Of a stretch of 7,313 nucleotides of DNA, positions 1 through 6,084 are shown in pieces. The notes under the pieces are model-generated. The model was not told the origin of the DNA and made no database searches. It saw nothing but the letters and a program-made list of their open reading frames with translations. The DNA is from Palsa-504 sp003136255 (lineage in GTDB: Bacteria > Actinomycetota > Actinomycetes > Streptosporangiales > Streptosporangiaceae): contig PLDT01000453.1 in assembly GCA_003136255.1 (NCBI GenBank), positions 1-7,313 on the forward strand, in the 5' to 3' direction. A program made the translations under genes and the position numbers. Each line of letters starts with the position of its first letter. Position 1 is the stretch's first letter.

Positions 1-22
1 CCGGCCCCGCCGGCCCCGCCGG
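1..22. repeat. 9-bp tandem repeat in kinase linker
   Basis: The unit CCGGCCCCG occurs twice in tandem, followed by a partial third copy at the left edge. Read on the minus strand it encodes Gly-Pro-Ala triplets in the kinase's proline-rich linker. It may continue outside the window. It is most simply a low-complexity coding repeat. Confidence 0.6.
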
Positions 23-1084
23 CGTCCCGGACCATGGGCGCTCCCCTCCCGTCGCGCGTCCCTCATAGACCTGCTGGAATTCCGACGGGGACATGGTCGG
101 TCCCTCGTTTCGCCTGGCCTCCCAAGGCGGGGGCGTCGCCGCCCGCTCCGTAGCGGGGTACGCCGGCTCAGCGAGGTACGCCGGCCCGGCCACGGCCCCG
201 GGAACCGCGTCCGGTGCCCGGCGGGCGGCATCGGGCAAGGCAGATTTGCGGGTGGTCCCTTCTCGTGCTGGGTCAGCGACGACGGCGGCCGTACTCAGCT
301 CGGCCAAGAGCTGGGCCGCGGTGGGACGCTGCTGCGCATCCTTGGCCAGGCAGCGCTCGATCAGGGGCCGGATTTCGCCGGGTACTGCCTGGGTGTTCGG
401 CTCGCTGGTGACCACCCGGTACAGCAGCGCCACGGTGGACCCTTCCCCGAACGGTCCCTCCCCCGTGGCGGCGAAGGTCAGCACGGCGCCCAGGCTGAAG
501 ACGTCGCTGGCCGGGCCGACGGGCCGGCCCTCAGCCTGTTCGGGGGACATGAACCCGGGCGACCCGACCACCATCCCGGTACGGGTCAGCGCAGCCGCCT
601 CCAGGGACCGGGAAATCCCGAAATCGATCAGCCGCGGCCCGTCCTCGGCCAGGAGCACGTTCGCTGGCTTCAGGTCACGGTGCACCACGCCGGCGGTGTG
701 AATGGCGGCCAGGCCCTCGGCAAGTCCCGCGGCTAGTCTCAGGACCAGCGCGCCGGGCATAGGCCCGCGCTCGGCCACCGCATCGCCGAGCGACGGCCCG
801 GCAATATAGGACGTCGCCAGCCACGGCACCGGTCCGTCAAGATCAGCGTCCACGACGGGCGCGGTGAAGATGCCGCTGACCTTCCGGGCCGCGCCCGCTT
901 CCCGGGCGAACCGGGCGCGGAAATCGGCGTTTTCCGCCAGTTCCGGGCGGATTACCTTGATCGCGACGTTCCGGCCGCCGGGGGAACGGCCCAGGTAGAC
1001 GCGGCCCATGCCGCCGGAGCCCAGGCGCGCCTCAAGCCAGTAGGGCCCGATCCGCCGAGGATCCCCAGGTTGCAGCTCATCCAA
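1..1084 (-). CDS. Ser/Thr protein kinase (Hanks/PknB type), 3' end outside window
   Basis: Predicted to phosphorylate Ser/Thr on target proteins, probably at the membrane. 361 codons are visible and no stop is reached. A complete kinase domain spans about residues 12-268: glycine loop GSGGMGRVYLG (22-32), ATP-binding Lys in VAIKVI (K43), helix-C Glu in FAREAG (E62), catalytic loop HRDLKPANV (D137), DFG (D154-G156), activation segment ending GSPGFMSPEQ (174-183), SDVFSLG (192-198) and the C-lobe Arg in QQRPT (R252). It is an RD kinase with every key residue present. Residues 269-361 form a Pro/Ala/Arg-rich linker. A transmembrane segment and sensor domain, usual in this family, would lie beyond the edge. 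The TTG start at 1084 is chosen because AAGGGGGG lies 8 nt upstream and the domain begins soon after. No in-frame ATG or GTG sits between it and the glycine loop; the nearby ATG is out of frame. The gene is 131 nt downstream of the GGT gene on the same strand. Confidence 0.96.
   Translation of the reverse strand, partial: MDELQPGDPRRIGPYWLEARLGSGGMGRVYLGRSPGGRNVAIKVIRPELAENADFRARFAREAGAARKVSGIFTAPVVDADLDGPVPWLATSYIAGPSLGDAVAERGPMPGALVLRLAAGLAEGLAAIHTAGVVHRDLKPANVLLAEDGPRLIDFGISRSLEAAALTRTGMVVGSPGFMSPEQAEGRPVGPASDVFSLGAVLTFAATGEGPFGEGSTVALLYRVVTSEPNTQAVPGEIRPLIERCLAKDAQQRPTAAQLLAELSTAAVVADPAREGTTRKSALPDAARRAPDAVPGAVAGPAYLAEPAYPATERAATPPPWEARRNEGPTMSPSEFQQVYEGRATGGERPWSGTPAGPAGP
157..185. repeat. 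11-bp direct repeat, 18-bp period, in kinase linker
   Basis: GGTACGCCGGC occurs at 157-167 and again at 175-185. The 18-bp period keeps the reading frame and encodes a duplicated hexapeptide of the form Pro-Ala-Tyr-x-x-x in the linker after the kinase domain. It is a small in-frame duplication in a disordered segment, and no function is evident. Confidence 0.5.
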
Positions 1085-1215
1085 CTCGCCCGCCCCCCTT
1101 GGGTGCAAGTCGAAGAATGAGTCAGGGAATGACGCTAAAGTCCCCTCTCCTTCCCCTAGTCGACATCGGCCGACACGCCCGGTCAAGGGGCGGGGGGCAC
1201 ATTTTGAATGGCGCC
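1085..1215 (-). promoter_or_regulatory. Kinase upstream region with RBS and candidate -10
   Basis: This is the gap between the GGT stop and the kinase start. On the minus strand it holds a clear Shine-Dalgarno, AAGGGGGG (1100-1093), 8 nt before the TTG start. Further upstream is TAGCGT (1137-1132), which fits the actinobacterial -10 form TANNNT and would give a 5' leader of about 40 nt. No good -35 lies at the right spacing from it. A TTGACC at 1186-1181 could be a -35 but has only poor -10 partners. No GGT terminator (strong hairpin plus T tract) was found, so read-through from GGT into the kinase is possible. Confidence 0.4.
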
Positions 1216-1295
1216 TTATGGTCCGAGCGCCTCAAATGCCGAATACTTCTCCGAAATTCGGAACTTGCCAGCGCGCTTATAAGCTATTGATAAGC
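1201..1295. other. Low-GC segment with several inverted repeats at GGT 3' end
   Basis: A hand count gives about 48% GC over 1201-1290, far below the surroundings. It contains a perfect palindrome GCTTATAAGC (1275-1284), a second perfect palindrome CCGAAATTCGG (1251-1261), an inverted repeat CCGAAT/ATTCGG with an 11-nt loop (1239-1261), and GCTTAT/ATAAGC with a 9-nt loop (1275-1295). It encodes the unusual GGT tail and could equally be former non-coding DNA. Confidence 0.55.
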
Positions 1296-3168
1296 GGCCC
1301 GCGGCGTAGCCCTGCATCCCGCGAGGGTTGGCGGCCGCGTACAGCATGCCGTTGCGGCGGGCGACCGCGCTGACCCGGCCGAGGGACCAGGCCGGGCGGA
1401 CGTTGACCAGGTGACCACGGCGCCGCAGGTCCTCGAGGACGGCGGTGCCCACCCGGGACTCCACGTCGAGGACGCGGGGCTGGGCCTGGCGCGGGTAGAA
1501 CGACGACGGAATGTGCGCGGAATGGAACGCCGGGAAGTCAATCGCCTGCTGGAGGTTCATCCCGGCCAGCACGTGGTTGAGGAAAAACAGCAGCGACCAC
1601 TGGTCCTGCTGGTCCCCGCCGGGCGTGCCGAACGCCAGGTACGGCTCGCGGTCCCGCAGCGCGAGGCTCGGGCTCAGGGTCGTCCGGGGCCGCTTGCCCG
1701 GCGCGAGGGTGGCGGGCAGGCCGGGGGTGAGGGTGAACATCTGCGCTCTGGTGCCGAGGCAGAAACCGAGGCCGGGGATGACCGGCGAGGACTGCAGCCA
1801 GCCGCCGCTGGGCGTGGCGGACACCATGTTGCCGAACCGGTCGGCCACGTCCACGTGACAGGTGTCCCCGGCGCGGTAGCTCGACGCGGCGGGGCTGCCT
1901 GGGCCACTGGTCCGCAGGGTCGGCTCCCCGGTGCCCGGGTCGAGCCGCCGAGCCGGAGGCTCGACATCCGGGTTCGAGCCCACGCTCGCGCTCGCGGCGT
2001 CGCCGCCAGCCCGGAACGAGTTGGTGATGACGTCCGGCAGCCGGGGCGGCCGTCCATCGGGGGCGCCGGGACGCAGCTCGGCCGAGGCTTGCGGCCCGAC
2101 CAGGCGACGCCGGGCGTCGGCGTACCCGGCGGACAGGAGCGCCTTGACCGGCACGTCGGTGAAGTCGGGGTCGCCGTACCAGGCCTCCCGGTCCGCGAAG
2201 GCCAGCTTGGCGCATTCGGTCACGGTGTGGATGTAGTCCGCGCTGTCCGGGCCCATGGCCTGCAGGTCGAAGCCCTCCAGCAGGGCGAGTTGCTGGGCGA
2301 ACACCGGGCCCTGGCCCCACGGCCCGGTCTTGCACACGGTCAGGCCGTGGTAGTCGTAGGTCAGCGGCTCCTCCAGGCGCGGCCGCCAGGCTGACATATC
2401 GGCGTAGGACAGCAGGCCCCGGTGCGCCCGGCCGGTCACGTCCATCACCTCGGCGGAGGCGACGTAGGCGGCGATCGCCTCGGCGACGAAGCCTTCGTAG
2501 AAGGCCCGCCGGGCCGCCTCGATCTGCTCGTCGCGGTCGCCGCTGGCCGCCTCGGCCTCGTCAAGCACGCGCTGATAGGTGCCGGCCAGGGCGGGGTTGG
2601 CGAACCGCGAACCCGGTGCGGGCACGGTTCCGCCCGGCAGGTAGACCTCGGCCGAACTCGGCCAGTGGTCCCGGAACAGCTCGGCCACGCTCGCGATCCC
2701 CCAGCTGACCGCGGGCACCACCGGGTAGCCGCGGGCCGCGTAGCCGATCGCGTAGTCCATCACGTCCCGCAGCCGGAGCGTGCCGTAATCCCGCAGCAGC
2801 AGCATCCACGCCCCGAACGCTCCCGGCACGCAGGCCGCGAGCAGCCCGCTGCCCGGTACCAGATCGAGGCCCAGATCGCCGAACGCCTCCAGGGTGGCAG
2901 CCGCGGGCGCGGTCCCCTGCCCGCAGAGCACGAAGGTCTCCTCCCGGCCGGCGTGGTGGGCGATGACCGGTACCTCGCCGCCGAGACCGTTCAGGTGCGG
3001 TTCGGTGACCTGGAGCACGAGCCCGGCGGCCACCGCCGCGTCGAACGCGTTACCGCCCCCCTCGAGTACGGCCATGCCCGCCGCGGAGGCGAGCCAGTGC
3101 GTGGAGGCCACCATGCCGAACGTGCCCGCCAGCTCCGGCCGGGTGGTGAATTCGGGAATATCGCCCAT
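1216..3168 (-). CDS. Gamma-glutamyltransferase-family Ntn-hydrolase
   Basis: 650 aa. The family is made as a proenzyme that cuts itself, exposing an N-terminal Thr that attacks gamma-glutamyl or related amide bonds. The predicted cleavage is before T436 in GDTCHVDVADRFGN, giving a large and a small subunit. Other family marks are EPHLNGLGGEVP (57-67), KLAFADREAWYGDP (321-334), PSGGW (453-457) and the oxyanion-type motif GTPGGDQQ (514-521). No signal peptide is seen, so it is probably cytoplasmic, unlike periplasmic GGTs. The ATG at 3168 has GAGAGG 8 nt upstream and is preceded by a divergent intergenic region. Residues that hold the gamma-glutamyl group in E. coli GGT appear changed (Q84 where Arg is expected; T496-T497 for the Ser pair), so glutathione may not be the substrate. 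The family-typical end NPRGMQGYAAGR (614-625) is followed by a 25-residue low-GC tail that includes a TTA codon (L626). Confidence 0.92.
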   Translation of the reverse strand: MGDIPEFTTRPELAGTFGMVASTHWLASAAGMAVLEGGGNAFDAAVAAGLVLQVTEPHLNGLGGEVPVIAHHAGREETFVLCGQGTAPAAATLEAFGDLGLDLVPGSGLLAACVPGAFGAWMLLLRDYGTLRLRDVMDYAIGYAARGYPVVPAVSWGIASVAELFRDHWPSSAEVYLPGGTVPAPGSRFANPALAGTYQRVLDEAEAASGDRDEQIEAARRAFYEGFVAEAIAAYVASAEVMDVTGRAHRGLLSYADMSAWRPRLEEPLTYDYHGLTVCKTGPWGQGPVFAQQLALLEGFDLQAMGPDSADYIHTVTECAKLAFADREAWYGDPDFTDVPVKALLSAGYADARRRLVGPQASAELRPGAPDGRPPRLPDVITNSFRAGGDAASASVGSNPDVEPPARRLDPGTGEPTLRTSGPGSPAASSYRAGDTCHVDVADRFGNMVSATPSGGWLQSSPVIPGLGFCLGTRAQMFTLTPGLPATLAPGKRPRTTLSPSLALRDREPYLAFGTPGGDQQDQWSLLFFLNHVLAGMNLQQAIDFPAFHSAHIPSSFYPRQAQPRVLDVESRVGTAVLEDLRRRGHLVNVRPAWSLGRVSAVARRNGMLYAAANPRGMQGYAAGRLSIAYKRAGKFRISEKYSAFEALGP

Positions 3169-3286
3169 GGCTCGATCCTCTCATCACGGCGCGGCGGGCC
3201 AACTTGTGTGTGTCGGCTGGCGGAACGCGCGGGCATACTCGATGATTACTCATCGCCATTGTTCGATCACGGTAAGGTGCAAACCC
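3169..3286. promoter_or_regulatory. Divergent intergenic region with RBSs and a dyad
   Basis: This 118-bp region separates the GGT and DUF4232 genes, so promoters for both should lie here. The GGT RBS is GAGAGG (minus, 3182-3177). The lipoprotein RBS is AAGG (3274-3277), 9 nt before the ATG. The same spot reads TAAGGT (3273-3278), which also fits a TANNNT -10 and would give a near-leaderless mRNA. A dyad CGATGA-TTAC-TCATCG lies at 3240-3255, and TACTC is repeated 11 bp apart (3236 and 3247), about one helical turn. This could be an operator. No convincing -35/-10 pair was found in either direction. Confidence 0.45.
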
Positions 3287-3961
3287 ATGCCCACGATTCC
3301 TCGCGCGGTGCCGCTGGCGCTGACGGCGGCCGTCACGGTAGCTACCGCGGGCTTGCTCACGGGGTGCGGCAGCGCGCAGGCGCCTCAGCCGACGTCGCCG
3401 ACGTCATCGACGTCGAGCGGCACCGCGGGCAGCCAGATGCAGGTGGCGGGGGCCGGCTCCTCGTCGGCACCGACGGCGCCGCCCACGGTACCCGGACTCG
3501 GATTGACGGTGTGCCGGTCCGCCGCCCTCAAGGTGGCGGTGGACAGCAGCCAGGCGGGCGGCGCGGCGGGCAGCGCGTACTATCCGGTGAACTTCACCAA
3601 CACCTCGGCCGTGGCGTGCGGGCTGTACGGCTATCCCGGCATGTCGTTCGTGACCGCGGCCGGAGGCGCCGGTCGCCAGATCGGCGCGGCGGCCCAGCGG
3701 GACCCGGCCTTCGCGAAGTTGTCGGTCCGGCTGCCGGTCGGCGGCGTCGCGCACGCCTGGCTGCAGGTCGCGCAGGCCGGCAACTACCCCGCGTCGGCCT
3801 GCCAGCCAGTGACCGCGCACTGGCTGCGGGTGTTCCCGCCGGGTGATACCGCCGCCAGCTACGTGGCCGTCAGCTTCAGTGCCTGCGCCACGGCCACCGC
3901 GCACCTGCTGACCGTCACACCCGTCCGGTCCGGCCGGGGCGTCCGGGGGGTCACGCCGTAG
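3287..3961 (+). CDS. DUF4232 domain lipoprotein
   Basis: 224 aa. It is predicted to be exported, lipidated and anchored on the outer face of the membrane. A short basic start (MPTIPR) and a hydrophobic stretch (residues 8-24) lead to the lipobox LTGC, with C27 as the lipidated Cys. A Ser/Thr/Pro/Gly-rich tether (about 28-70) follows. The domain from about residue 75 to 213 has the DUF4232 pattern: early Cys (C76), VNFTNTSAVACGLYGYPG (101-118, C111), a VRLPVGG..A.AWLQV block (147-162), then C172 and C200. The four Cys probably form two disulfides. The molecular role of DUF4232 is unknown. The ATG at 3287 is chosen because signal peptide and RBS fit it. The same frame stays open far upstream, but that reads against the GGT gene. 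The stop is 18 nt before the next gene's ATG. Confidence 0.9.
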   Translation: MPTIPRAVPLALTAAVTVATAGLLTGCGSAQAPQPTSPTSSTSSGTAGSQMQVAGAGSSSAPTAPPTVPGLGLTVCRSAALKVAVDSSQAGGAAGSAYYPVNFTNTSAVACGLYGYPGMSFVTAAGGAGRQIGAAAQRDPAFAKLSVRLPVGGVAHAWLQVAQAGNYPASACQPVTAHWLRVFPPGDTAASYVAVSFSACATATAHLLTVTPVRSGRGVRGVTP

Positions 3962-3967
3962 GTCCGA

Positions 3968-3979
3968 TAGCGTCGGCGC
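3968..3979 (+). promoter_or_regulatory. Candidate leaderless promoter -10 for the DUF885 gene
   Basis: TAGCGT (3968-3973) fits the actinobacterial -10 form TANNNT. Exactly 6 nt separate it from the ATG at 3980, which would place +1 on the A of the start codon. There is no purine-rich Shine-Dalgarno before this ATG, as expected for a leaderless mRNA. No TTGAC-like -35 lies at normal spacing. The identical arrangement occurs at 5596. Confidence 0.55.
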
Positions 3980-5554
3980 ATGGACGTTTCCCCTCGGTTG
4001 CGTGCGGTCTGCGACCTCGACGTCGCCGTGATGCGCGAGAACAGCGGACGGCATGAATACGACGGCAAGCCGCAGGACCTGTCCCCGACCGGCGTCCGGG
4101 CCGGGCTGGCCCGGCTGACCGCGGCCCGGGAGGCCGGCGAGCGGCTCGCCGACCCGCACGATGAGGCACACCTGACCGCGGCCGAGGACCTGTGTCAGGT
4201 CACCTTCGCCGAGCTCGAGATGCACCGCCGCAACCCGATCCTGCACCTGGCCGAGCTCGAGCTGGCCACCTACGACCGGGATTACGCGCCCGCGGCGGAA
4301 CGGGCGGCGGCCTGGGCCGAGCACCTGGCGGCCTGGCCGCGGGTGGTCGACGCGGCCACCGAGTCCCTCGATCTGGTCAGCGCGCCGGTCGCGGAGGCCC
4401 TGCTCGGCGCGACGCGCGGGCTGACGGCCGGGATCACCACCGGACCGGACGCAGATGACGCGTGGGGCCCGGAGACCTCTGGCGGCCGCGCGGACCAGGC
4501 CGTGCGCAAGGCCGCACTGGCCGCGCACGCGCGGCTGGTCGCTCATCTGGAGCGGACCGCCGCCGACGGCAACCCGGATCCGGCGCTGGGCGGGCCGGCG
4601 TTGAGTACGCTGATGAGCAGCGCGGAAGCGCTGCCGGTCGACATCGGCCGGCTGGCCGAGCAGGCCGACACCGAGCGGGACCGGCTGCTGGCCCTGCTGG
4701 CCGAGGGATGCGCGCAGGTGGCCCCGGGCCGTCCGGCCCTGGAGGTGGCCAGGGAGCTGGTCCGGGTGCATCCGGACGCGCGGAGCGTGATCGGTGCGGG
4801 CCAGCTCTGGGCGCAGCGGGCCATCGACTTCACCCGTGAGCGCGATCTGGTCCCCTACCACGACGGGGTCTGCCTGGTGGGCCTGTCCCCCGAGTCACGC
4901 CGCTGGGCGATGGCCATGATGACCCCGGCCGCGCCCGGCGAACCGGACGGCCCGTCCTGGTTCCACATCACACCGCCGGAGGAATCCTGGCCAGAAGACG
5001 AGCAAGAGGCGTGGCTGGAGGTATTCAGCGACACCACGCTGCCCGGCATCGCCGTGCACGAGGTCGCGCCCGGGCACTTCTCCCACGGCCGGGCGTTGCG
5101 CCGGCTGACCTCCGAGGTCCGCCGGACCGTGCACTCCAGCGCGTTCGTCGAGGGGTGGGCGCACTACGCCGAGGAACTGTGCGTAGAGGAAGGCTTCGGC
5201 GCCGAGGACCCCCAGATCGTGATCGGCATCTGGCTGGAGGCGCTCGTCCGCGTGACCAGGCTGGCCTGCGCCATCGGCGTGCACACGGCGGGCATGACGG
5301 TCAAGCAGGCCGCGCGACGGTTCGAGGCGGACACCCACCTGACCGGTCCGGCCGCGCTGTCCGAGGCCCGGCGGGCCACGTTCGACCCGACCTACGGCCG
5401 GTATACGTGGGGCAAGCTGGAGATCCTCAAGCTGCGCGAGCGGGCCAGGAAGGAGTGGGGACCCGGCTTCACGCTGCAGCGCTTCCACAAGGCGCTCCTG
5501 GACCTCGGCTCTCCCCCGCTCGGCCTGCTCGGCACCGCGGTGGAGCGCGGATAG
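3980..5554 (+). CDS. DUF885 family protein, predicted zinc metallopeptidase
   Basis: 524 aa. DUF885 proteins belong to the gluzincin-like peptidases and are presumed to hydrolyse peptide bonds with a bound zinc, though few have been tested. The signature HEVAPGH lies at 360-366 (H360, E361, H366) and is followed by EGWAHYAEEL (391-400), where E391 is the likely third metal ligand. The C-terminal part shows family features: RVTRLACAIGVHTAGMT (424-440), a YTWGKLEILKLRERA segment (475-489) and the closing LGSPPLGLL (509-517). The N-terminal half (about 1-330) is alpha-helical and Ala/Leu-rich. No signal peptide or membrane segment is seen, so it is likely cytoplasmic. Length is normal to slightly short for the family. 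There is no RBS at the ATG; a TAGCGT hexamer 6 nt upstream suggests leaderless translation. Its substrate is not predictable from the sequence. It lies between two lipoprotein genes. Confidence 0.9.
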   Translation: MDVSPRLRAVCDLDVAVMRENSGRHEYDGKPQDLSPTGVRAGLARLTAAREAGERLADPHDEAHLTAAEDLCQVTFAELEMHRRNPILHLAELELATYDRDYAPAAERAAAWAEHLAAWPRVVDAATESLDLVSAPVAEALLGATRGLTAGITTGPDADDAWGPETSGGRADQAVRKAALAAHARLVAHLERTAADGNPDPALGGPALSTLMSSAEALPVDIGRLAEQADTERDRLLALLAEGCAQVAPGRPALEVARELVRVHPDARSVIGAGQLWAQRAIDFTRERDLVPYHDGVCLVGLSPESRRWAMAMMTPAAPGEPDGPSWFHITPPEESWPEDEQEAWLEVFSDTTLPGIAVHEVAPGHFSHGRALRRLTSEVRRTVHSSAFVEGWAHYAEELCVEEGFGAEDPQIVIGIWLEALVRVTRLACAIGVHTAGMTVKQAARRFEADTHLTGPAALSEARRATFDPTYGRYTWGKLEILKLRERARKEWGPGFTLQRFHKALLDLGSPPLGLLGTAVERG

Positions 5555-5595
5555 CCGCCAGGGGTGCCCGGGGGCCGTCCCGCCGCGGTAAGCGG

Positions 5596-5607
5596 TAGCG
5601 TTGGCTC
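5596..5607 (+). promoter_or_regulatory. Candidate leaderless promoter -10 for the PCuAC-like gene
   Basis: TAGCGT (5596-5601) is followed by 6 nt and then the ATG at 5608. Hexamer and spacing are the same as upstream of 3980. There is no AGGAG-type RBS directly before the ATG, so a leaderless transcript starting on the A of the ATG is the simplest reading. No clear -35 is seen. Confidence 0.55.
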
Positions 5608-6084
5608 ATGCGCAGACTGACGTCGGCCTTGGGCATCGCTGGCGCGGTGCTGCTGGCAGCGCTCGGGGTGACCGGGTGCGGGACGGCCAGCGCCTCGTCG
5701 TCGATCGCCGTCACCAGCGCGTACGTGCCGCAGCCGACCACGCCAGGCACCACGGTCGCGTACCTGGACATCCGCAACAACGGCCACGCCGACCGCTTGG
5801 TCTCGGTACACACCAGCGTGGGCGGGACGGTACAGCTGCGCGCCCCGGGCGCGCGGCGCGCGGGCACGCTCACCATGTACACCGTGACCGCTATCCCGGT
5901 TCCGGCGGACTCACTGTTGCGGCTGAACCCGGACAGTTACCATCTGCTGATCACCGGCGCGGGTCCGATGCATGACGGCAAGGACATCACGCTGCGGCTC
6001 ACGTTCGCCGACGCCGGCACGATCACCATCCTCGCCCTGGTGACCAACCCCGAGTCGGGCGGCAGCAGCTACTTCCTCAACTGA
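5608..6084 (+). CDS. PCuAC-like (copper chaperone family) lipoprotein with altered metal motif
   Basis: 158 aa. A basic start (MRR), hydrophobic stretch (7-20) and lipobox VTGC (C24) predict a membrane-anchored extracytoplasmic lipoprotein. The rest resembles the PCuAC/DUF461 fold: AYVPQPTTPGTTVAYLDIRN (38-57), VSVH (65-68), TAIPVPADSLLRLNPDSYHLL (94-114), then DITLRLTF and a closing beta strand. PCuAC proteins bind Cu(I) through H(M)X10MX21HXM and pass it to cytochrome oxidase. Here M90 and H112 keep the X21 spacing, but the position of the last Met is Leu (L114), and the first His (H68) is 21 rather than 10 residues before M90. This points to an inserted loop and a weakened or different metal site; M121 and H122 might compensate. 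No other copper gene is visible nearby. The 3' end overlaps the convergent methyltransferase gene by 16 bp. Confidence 0.78.
   Translation: MRRLTSALGIAGAVLLAALGVTGCGTASASSSIAVTSAYVPQPTTPGTTVAYLDIRNNGHADRLVSVHTSVGGTVQLRAPGARRAGTLTMYTVTAIPVPADSLLRLNPDSYHLLITGAGPMHDGKDITLRLTFADAGTITILALVTNPESGGSSYFLN

Noticed and set aside
93..701. Plus-strand 202-codon open frame over the kinase gene
   Set aside because: The minus strand encodes a complete kinase domain with every catalytic motif. The plus-strand product has no family features.
1181..1186. TTGACC as a -35 for the kinase promoter
   Set aside because: At 17-19 bp spacing the -10 candidates match only about half of the consensus. It is mentioned in the upstream-region entry but not called as a promoter.
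1099..1290. Plus-strand 63-codon frame over the kinase upstream region and GGT 3' end
   Set aside because: It has no clear RBS or recognisable domain and overlaps the GGT coding tail. The sequence is better explained as intergenic DNA plus the GGT extension.
1411..3846. Long plus-strand open frames (1411-2394 and 2422-3846) antisense to the GGT gene
   Set aside because: They are rich in Arg/Gly/Ala with no recognisable domain, and they mirror a clear GGT coding frame on the other strand. Such shadow frames are expected at this GC content.
3404..4861. Minus-strand 485-codon open frame across the DUF4232 and DUF885 genes
   Set aside because: It spans two well-supported plus-strand genes and their boundary, and its composition is that of an antisense shadow.
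5566..5575. GCCC-GG-GGGC hairpin after the DUF885 stop as a terminator
   Set aside because: The stem is only 4 bp with a 2-nt loop and there is no T tract. It is chance-level in such GC-rich DNA.
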